Source of the DNA: Platycnemis pennipes
Lineage: Eukaryota > Arthropoda > Insecta > Odonata > Platycnemididae
DNA length: 64,000 nt
NCBI GenBank assembly: GCA_933228895.1
Contig: OW121847.1
Location: 81,447,656 to 81,511,655 of the forward strand
Reading direction: 5' to 3'
In this document: positions 57,857 to 64,000 of the stretch, piece after piece
Position numbering within the stretch: the first letter of the stretch is position 1
How the letters are laid out: every line of letters begins with the position of its first letter
Position numbers and translations under genes: made by a program
The notes under the pieces: generated by a model
Told to the model about the DNA's origin: nothing
What the model saw: only the letters and a program-made list of their open reading frames with translations
The model's database searches: none

Positions 57857-60800
57857 TAGGGATGTGCGAGTACTCGAAAATTCGAGTCGAGTTGAGTAGT
57901 TGGTACTCGACTCGAGTACTTCGAATATTTTGACGAAAGTCGAGTCGAATAGCTTTTGTCGACGGAGCCACCAAGGCCAATAGGTTCAGAAATCTGCCGA
58001 CAGGAAGCGCTATCATCAATATCGAGTAAATCTCTGGTTACTCGATAGATTAACACGTACGAACAATTTATGTACGTTCACTTGCATTTGCGTGATAGGT
58101 TTCATGTACGTTTATGTGAATGGATTCATGTACGTTTGCATGAACGAATGGATGAATCGGTGGTTACACGGTGCATGAAACCGCATATGTACCGTATTCC
58201 TCCGAATATTTCCCCACTTTTTGGCCGAAATCTTCATGGAAAAAGTCTGGGGGGGACTATATTCGAGCTCAAAGCAACTAATGTCCGTTGTAAAATTCCA
58301 TCCCCTGAGTTTGAAGGTTTATATCACAAAAATGGGTAGTTCAATTTTAAAATAAAGTATATCGAACTAAATCTTGATTATTTGTACGTTTAATAATGTC
58401 AAATATATATTTTTAGTTGACTACATTAATTAATTTTTCGGCCGAGACAGATAAATATGCCGGATATTTTTCAAGTTCCGGGAAGCAAGTTTGACGCCCA
58501 CTTGAAGTTACACAAGAAAAGACACTTCTCTTTTCTTCGCATAAGATATGGAACATATATTTATCTTAGACTAAACAAAGTTTAAAATAGATTACTCAGT
58601 TACCAATTACGTTACGAATAATATTTTAAAATGCGCTATCTCAGCCTGCGGAAGTTGGAAATTTAGTTTGTTTTGATGTTATTCTTCGTGTTTAAAAACT
58701 AAGCACGTTTAAAATGACTTAAAAAATTGGGGGAATTAGATATGCTTTCAACGTGTATATATTCATTTCGGAAAGCGAGCTTCACGCGACAGGACTTTTG
58801 GCATGGAGAGATAAGCTGCTCGAGGTTGTCAAGTTGTAAGATACCATAGGTACCACATGCACCAAACACCACGTGAGAAAATTTCTCTGGTATGCACAGG
58901 AAAAATATCCTTGCCTATGCTTGAATAAAAGTTTATGAGTTGCAGTATGCACTAAAATAAAATCAGCGATAAGAGAGATAGCTTTTGTCCCCACATTTCT
59001 CGGCTTCTCGACATAAGAAACAAATTGCATTTTAAATTATCTTCAACTCCGTCTCCAAAAACTTTGAGCAATGAGGCATATTGACGGTATGCTTCCAAAG
59101 ATACCATCAGTTCTTAAACTGACACCGACTTGCATTCTTAAAGGCGATACTTTTTTCCGCTATTGTTGAGTCCTCATGACTCATTCACAGCACGATAGGA
59201 GATCTGCTTGTGGAAGAAGTTCCACACGCGCGCTACCTTTCTCTTTCAGGCATGCTCTGGACAGTTGAGCGTGCTATTATAGCCTAAAATAAATATATAT
59301 CGATATCAAATAACCAACGAATTCTACTGAGATTTCATAAGTGGATTCATATTAATGACTTGAGAGCAAGAGAAAGGTCCAAACGGTGATTTTCAGAATG
59401 GAAAGCATGCGGGACGATAAATAACGCAGTGAAAAATTCATCAATAACAAAAATATTGATGAACATAATAGTATGAAACTTCGTATGACTATTAACAAAG
59501 CCCTTAGCTACAATACATGAAAAGGAAAGTTTGATATCTCGATCTGTGTTGTTCTTACGATGCCCCAATCCGATGGATCCATCCAGTACCAAAAAAAAAT
59601 TTGCTAAAAATCCATTCTTAAACACGTACTTCAGTAAAAAAATTGTAAAAATATTTTAATACTACCAGTAAACGTAGAAATAAACAAGCTTTAATTTGAT
59701 ATACTTTAATTTAAAATCGCTTTAGCCATCTTGGAGATATTGGTCTTCAAACTCACGGGTGAAGGAAATTTTGTAAGGGATGGTAGGCATCCTATTATAA
59801 GGGCATTGCGGATGATATAGGTATCGTATGAAACTTATAAGTTTTAGTATTCCATTTTTTTATTTCCTATTTAGGATTATTAATTACATCATTAATTGCC
59901 AAGTTCCTAGTCATATCTTATCTATAATAAATTTTTGTTAAAATATATTTCCTTAGAAATCGAAAAGTTTAATCCACAGGACTCTATACAAAATTCATAC
60001 ACCTGTTCACATTCATCCGTGAATGAAAATTCATTGTTCAAACATTATTAACTTGCGTTAATGGATATCGGAAACAACCCATGCCGATATTGGGTGTTCA
60101 TGCATCGTGCAAATGAATGGGTGATTGACCCAGGTCCTTTTTACGATTCTAAGTTCTATCATGTGTAGGCAGAAATCATCGATTTTGAAGAGATGGTGTC
60201 AATAATTGGAAGAGGAAGAAAAGTATATGCTAAAAAACTAACTATGTAATTAACGCCCAATCATAAATTTGATGCGCGAGCTTATCAAATATTTACTTCA
60301 CAAACAAGGCATTTTGTATGAAATTCACTGCACTGTTGGACTAACCCCAGCATACACGAAATCACTGAGAAAGCGTTTAGCTCTGAAAAGAAATACATAG
60401 GAATGCGAAATATGTATAAAGAATGCTCTTCTAATTAGGCTTATGTATTCCTTAAGAAAAAATATTTTGCTTCCTGGCTTACTTTCATCACAAGTTAATA
60501 GGGCATGTCACTCATGTAGCCCTCATATTATGCCTAAGTACACTCTAGGTACCATACTGCAAGCTAATTTACACATTTTTGAGTAATCCTAGGAATGAAG
60601 GTAATTTTCTTATTTCGAGAGCTACCGGAAAATTTCCATTAGGTCTTTTGGCCTGCACTACATGCCATATTAATTTGACTTTTTTTAATTATGCATTAGG
60701 TAAGTAGACCTGCCGATTTGATAGTCGGATTGCTGGCTAACTTTAATTGCGATGACTCAAGTAAAAACTGGGTTTCTTCATTTATGTACAATAATGTATA

Positions 60801-60873
60801 AACTCGACTCGATACTCGCGAGAGTACTTTACTACTCGACTCGAGGTCAAAAAGTACTACTCGCACATCCCTA
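57857..60873 (-). mobile_element. hAT-like element copy B, 3,017 bp, inverted relative to copy A
   Basis: Ends TAGGGATGTGCGAGTACT and the inverse at 60873, flanked by the perfect 8-bp duplication ATTTTCTG (57849-57856 and 60874-60881). Module order is the reverse complement of copy A throughout: the 24-bp subterminal array, the CCGTATTCCTCCGAATAT terminus at 58192, IS630-like arms, the broken transposase start at 59079, and the 59700-60300 block. No intact ORF. Independent target duplications show A and B are separate insertions of the same family. Confidence 0.8.
58963..59079 (-). pseudogene. IS630-like transposase N-terminus, broken (copy B)
   Basis: Minus-strand reading from ATG 59079: [15 protein letters not shown] then TAA, closely matching the remnant in copy A and more distantly the ORF at 7156. 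The same nonsense codon in A and B shows it predates their amplification. Confidence 0.5.
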
Positions 60874-61735
60874 ATTTTCTGAGTTTTGACGGAAATTTAA
60901 TTCAGCAGAAATTAAATATTCAGATAATAGGAGCCCTTTTGGCGATCGGTCAGGGAAATTTGTGAGTCCGTCACGGAAAAGTCAGGGAATAGTCAGGGAA
61001 TTTAAAAATTGGGTCTCAGTAGCCACTCAGTATAATAACAATTCATTTTGAATCAGGCCTAGCATACCTTAACCTCTATTTCTCCTCTCCCCTTCTATCT
61101 TTCTCCGGCAAAATTGTGGCCGTCATCATTGTAATGGGCACTTGTAGCAGTAGATGCAAAAATTAAACCATACCGATCCATCATTTAGAGCTCTACTTTA
61201 CTTCAGATCAACTTAAACCTTAGTATCTAGAAAGCTTCGTTTAATGAATATTATAATTACTAAATATTCACCATACTTTATTTAATCTATCATGTATATC
61301 TGTTGAGGCAGATGACGTAAACAAACCATTCCGACCAATTTCGAACGTTGATACAGCTGCGTTGGTGGGAAATCTCCTGTGAATGGATATGTACTATCGA
61401 TAGGCTTAACACTGCGCATCCTTTCTGCGCATAACATTCAAGGAATTAATTCGAATGATCATTCACCATGTAAAACACCCTTAGCGGAAGCAATTTCAGG
61501 TCATCACTTAAATTCATTCGCTAATGAATTCATTCGCATGATCACGTGTAAAACAGCCTTTAAGGATTCCCTAAAATCCTATTTTGAATCCAAAACTTAA
61601 CTTTGCCCAGAATCCCAAAGTTTATTTAAATCTAAATGCTACTATTTATACTAAATGCACTTCAGTGTCTGATAGGATTTCAAATATAAATCTCCATTTT
61701 TCCTGGAATTTAAACTTTTATTTTGAATCCATGTA

Positions 61736-62043
61736 CAGTAGAAACTCGAAAATACGAACTTCGAAATTACGAAAATTTGATTTTACGAAGCAAAATCTTC
61801 GGTCCCGACCAAAAGGGTATCTAAGTGTATGTAACAGTACGCGATATTACGAAATAACGAAGTTTTAAAATTACAAACCTCGGATCTTGGTCCCGACGTG
61901 AAAAAGTTACTCGTTTATACGAATAGTGATGGATCACAGTAACTTTTTCCGGCGCTCCTTGTCAAGAGTTAAGCATCTAATTAATCATCGTCGCCGAATA
62001 CATTATGCACTGAATGTATTACCTGAACGATATCTCATTTTTC
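61736..62043. mobile_element. pogo-like left end, family of the 28862 element
   Basis: CAGTAGAAACTCGAAAATAC at 61736 after TA, then AAGCAAAATCTTCGGTCCCG and AAAGGGTATCTAAGTGTATG, matching the order seen after 28862. ATTACGAA-type repeats dominate. No right end was found, so the extent is a minimum. Confidence 0.55.
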
Positions 62044-62435
62044 TCAGGACGACTTTGAATCATAGGCATCGTAGCTCATAAAATATGGAGCCAAGCGGAC
62101 AAACAATGCATTTTGCTTTGTTACCACGAATCCACAGAGTTGCCAACAAGTAAAGAAAACGTAAATTTGTAAGTTAACTAAATACACATTCTCCCACATC
62201 GCCCAGCAGCGGAAACGGATGTAGACGCCTGAATGAAACCACCCGGCCGCGTCGTCCAGCCGCGACGTCCAGATGCGACAGTTGGACGTGGCCGCTGGAC
62301 ACCCCAGTGAAACCAGACCTTCAGGACGACTTTGAATCGTAGGCATCATAGCTCATAAAATATGGAACCAATCGGACAAAAAATGCGTTTTGCTTTGTTA
62401 CCACGAGTCCACAGAGTTGCCAACGAGTAAAAAAA
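62044..62435. repeat. Direct duplication (~115 bp) flanking a GC-rich short insert
   Basis: CAGGACGACTTTGAATC...GGCATC...CTCATAAAATATGGA...GTTGCCAAC occurs at about 62046-62158 and 62323-62433, roughly 277 bp apart with about 10% differences. The 160 bp between is GC-rich with GGTTTCA-type motifs and CGTCCAGC/GCGACGTCCAG repeats. It may be an insertion with duplicated flank, or a tandem repeat. Confidence 0.6.
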
Positions 62436-64000
62436 TGTGAAGTACTCGTGTACAGATATACTCGCCGGCGAGAGACTAATTGCTACAACCAGCATTTTCC
62501 TCTCATGATCCCTGGCATTTTTTGTTACCAGTTTTCCCAACATAAATCCATGATGAATATTCCTGGTATATAAATCGTTTGCTGCGCGTTTGCAATAACT
62601 ATGACATGTATCGGAGATGGTGCTATGTTGTTCGAGCGGTAGATTCAGTCGTGAATATAACACAAGGAAGCTTTTTTTCTCACTATTTCAGACTGATTAC
62701 ACTCAACCTTGCTCGACGGCATAATTATTCCGGCTGGCAATAGTTATCATCGAAGGACTCATGTTTAATTTACCGTCCTCATTGAGCGTTTTGATATAGT
62801 CATCGAGCAAGGCTCTTCATACGCATTTCCCTTCCCTTCTTCCACCGCCAACAGCAAAGAAAATCAGAGAAAGTATGAGTTCGCATGGTTCAGAGGGCCA
62901 CTTAGTTTAATGCACGTTAATTCTACAGGAAGACTAGTTCTGGGCGCATGCATAATCAATGGGAAAAAACGCTCAAGCACCCATATATATATGTATTTAT
63001 ATCGGAAAATGGTGTACCCTCCTCCCCTTTCACTCCAACATAGCGATCGAAGAAATATCGTAAAAGAGAGATCAGCTGCGTGCCTGCAGATCGATAAAGA
63101 AACTTTTAAGTGTTTTGTAGTTCCCTTCAAGTGACCCTCCGTGTCCCCCCTTCCCGCTCTATGAGTGGGCACGAGCCATCCCCCTCACACCCAAGCCCCC
63201 CGTGCCCTCCCTCCGGGATATCAGGCCCCTTCGAGTGCCCCTCCGTCCCACCCCCTCAACGCTAGGCTAGCATGAGATGCCCCACGCTGACTTTGCAGGC
63301 CCCCCATACCAGCTCTTGGGCCCTCTAAGAAGTTCCCTCCCCAATCTCAAGGAATCTGTGCACGCCGATGGGTCTAACTCAGCGTAAATATTGTTTTGCG
63401 GGCATATCTTGATTCATGGTAAAAGCTCCACTCGCCAGAGTCATGTCTTCCCTCTCCGCCGACGCAGCAAATTGAGGTAAGGGAGGAGGAAGATAAGATG
63501 CGACTATTCGGCGTAAAGCTGATGATTCATTCGAGGTTTATTCTTCGCGCGCAGCCCTTGGCCTTGAATCCCAGGTGGATCACCCTCACAACAGACGTAA
63601 GATACTACGAGACCATGGGCCTCGCAGCTGTTTTTGTGAGCGGGCGAATGGAGTAACCCCCACCCACAGCGAGGGGGAAAGGAGGGAACGAAGGCAGCTT
63701 CCAGCTTGAGGCATGGCCTGACCTGGAGCTGCAATGCTTGGACGCAAGTCTCCTTGCTTGATCGTAACCAAAGGAAAAACGATTAGCAAAAATATCCCAC
63801 ATTTCAATTCAATAGCGAATGTTTAAAAGAATTCTGAGATATAATGAATGAAGAGCAGGCTGGCAGACCTAATCTGAATAGAACCACAACTGAATCTTTC
63901 GTGTAGTAGAGTGAAAAACGAAAATTATTGATTTGTAATGTTTGCATCGTAGGTACCCGATGAAGTGTTAAAGGAACTATCTCACCTTCACCGTTGAAGT
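62436..64000. other. Intron 18, last part: GC-rich stretch, no gene recognised
   Basis: About 63120-63360 is strikingly C-rich (CCCCCC, CCTCC runs), and 63380-63760 stays GC-rich. It shares a GGTTTATT...CCCTTGGCC-type motif (about 63535) with the probable solo LTR (AGTTTATTGAGGCCCTTGGC near 30187), so it may be another retroelement piece. ORFs on the minus strand (63504-63807) overlap in all frames and look like composition effects. Confidence 0.4.

Larger units (their letters stand above)
56371..61030. mobile_element. Second-level element with CAGGGTGGC ends
   Basis: Left end CAGGGTGGCGATCGTCAGGG with repeated GTCAGGGAA motifs (56371-56460). The right side repeats GTCAGGGAA (60950-61005) and ends TAGCCACTCAG, the inverse of CTGAGTGGCTA. 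The similarity CAGGGTGGC/CTGAGTGGC suggests a hAT-like or related element. Flanking 8-mers (TCCTAAAA, TATAATAA) match only partly. It encloses the 143-bp array, the HTH remnant and hAT-like copy B. Confidence 0.45.
55556..61559. mobile_element. TTAA-flanked TIR element (Kolobok- or piggyBac-like), 6.0 kb with nested insertions
   Basis: Left end GGCCGTTTTACATGAC with ATGATCATGCAAATGAA behind it; the inverted right end reads AGGCTGTTTTACACGTGATC followed by ATGCGAATGAATTC. TTAA flanks both sides (55552-55555 and 61560-61563). The small MITE at 1123-1361 has related ends (AGGCCGCTTTACACG) and TTAA/TTAG flanks. Superfamily choice between Kolobok and piggyBac is undecided because no transposase was recognised. 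Another related end lies near 61430-61483. Confidence 0.55.

Noticed and set aside
1..64000. CRISPR arrays, rRNA, operons or bacterial signals
   Set aside because: None seen; spliced gene structure and transposon content are eukaryotic.

Overview
This window looks like nuclear DNA of an arthropod, most likely an insect. It is AT-rich, holds one intron-rich conserved gene on the plus strand, and its long introns are packed with decayed DNA transposons and a few retroelement pieces. The organism assignment is inferred from repeat style and protein similarity; nothing here fixes a species.

The only conserved cellular gene I recognise is DNAJC13 / RME-8, an endosomal J-domain protein. Eighteen internal coding exons (3679-55115) join in a single open frame of 3,775 coding bases, about 1,258 residues, with every intron phase consistent. 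They cover roughly the middle of a protein usually 2,200-2,450 residues long. The order is: an N-terminal armadillo-like stretch, a first IWN motif (exons 3/4), a GYF_2-like segment (exons 6/7), a second IWN (exon 9), the J domain with its HPD motif (exons 11/12), further helical repeat sequence, a third IWN (exon 17), and exon 18. Both gene ends lie outside the window. No exon was found in the first 3.7 kb or in the last 8.9 kb, which is intron 18.

Layout. 1-3678: upstream intron with a Penelope-like foldback carrying a hammerhead-like motif, a TTAA-flanked MITE and a pogo-like end. 3679-13403: exons 1-3 with a non-LTR 3' end, a 2 kb near-palindromic IS630/Tc1-like element and hAT-like debris. 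13404-19862: intron 3, which begins with a GC donor and holds a putative Harbinger and a 3.2 kb pogo-like element. 19863-28528: dense exons 4-12. 28529-35913: a three-level nest (pogo-like > TA-flanked TIR element > GC-rich probable solo LTR). 35914-42620: exons 13-14 around a PIF/Harbinger element with a broken Myb-like ORF. 42621-50190: a hAT-like element split by a second hAT-like element. 50191-55115: exons 15-18. 55116-64000: a TTAA-flanked nest that contains an inverted second copy of the 3 kb hAT-like element, a 143-bp tandem array and a CENP-B/pogo-type HTH remnant, followed by a pogo-like end, a segmental duplication and a GC-rich tail.

The host gene is intact across all 18 exons, while every transposase remnant recognised is truncated or broken. 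No new autonomous system was found. The most useful leads are the GC-AG intron, the J-domain insertion, the long-TIR IS630-like family present at several loci, the inverted hAT-like pair, the nested structures, the hammerhead-like motif and a miRNA-like hairpin in intron 15.
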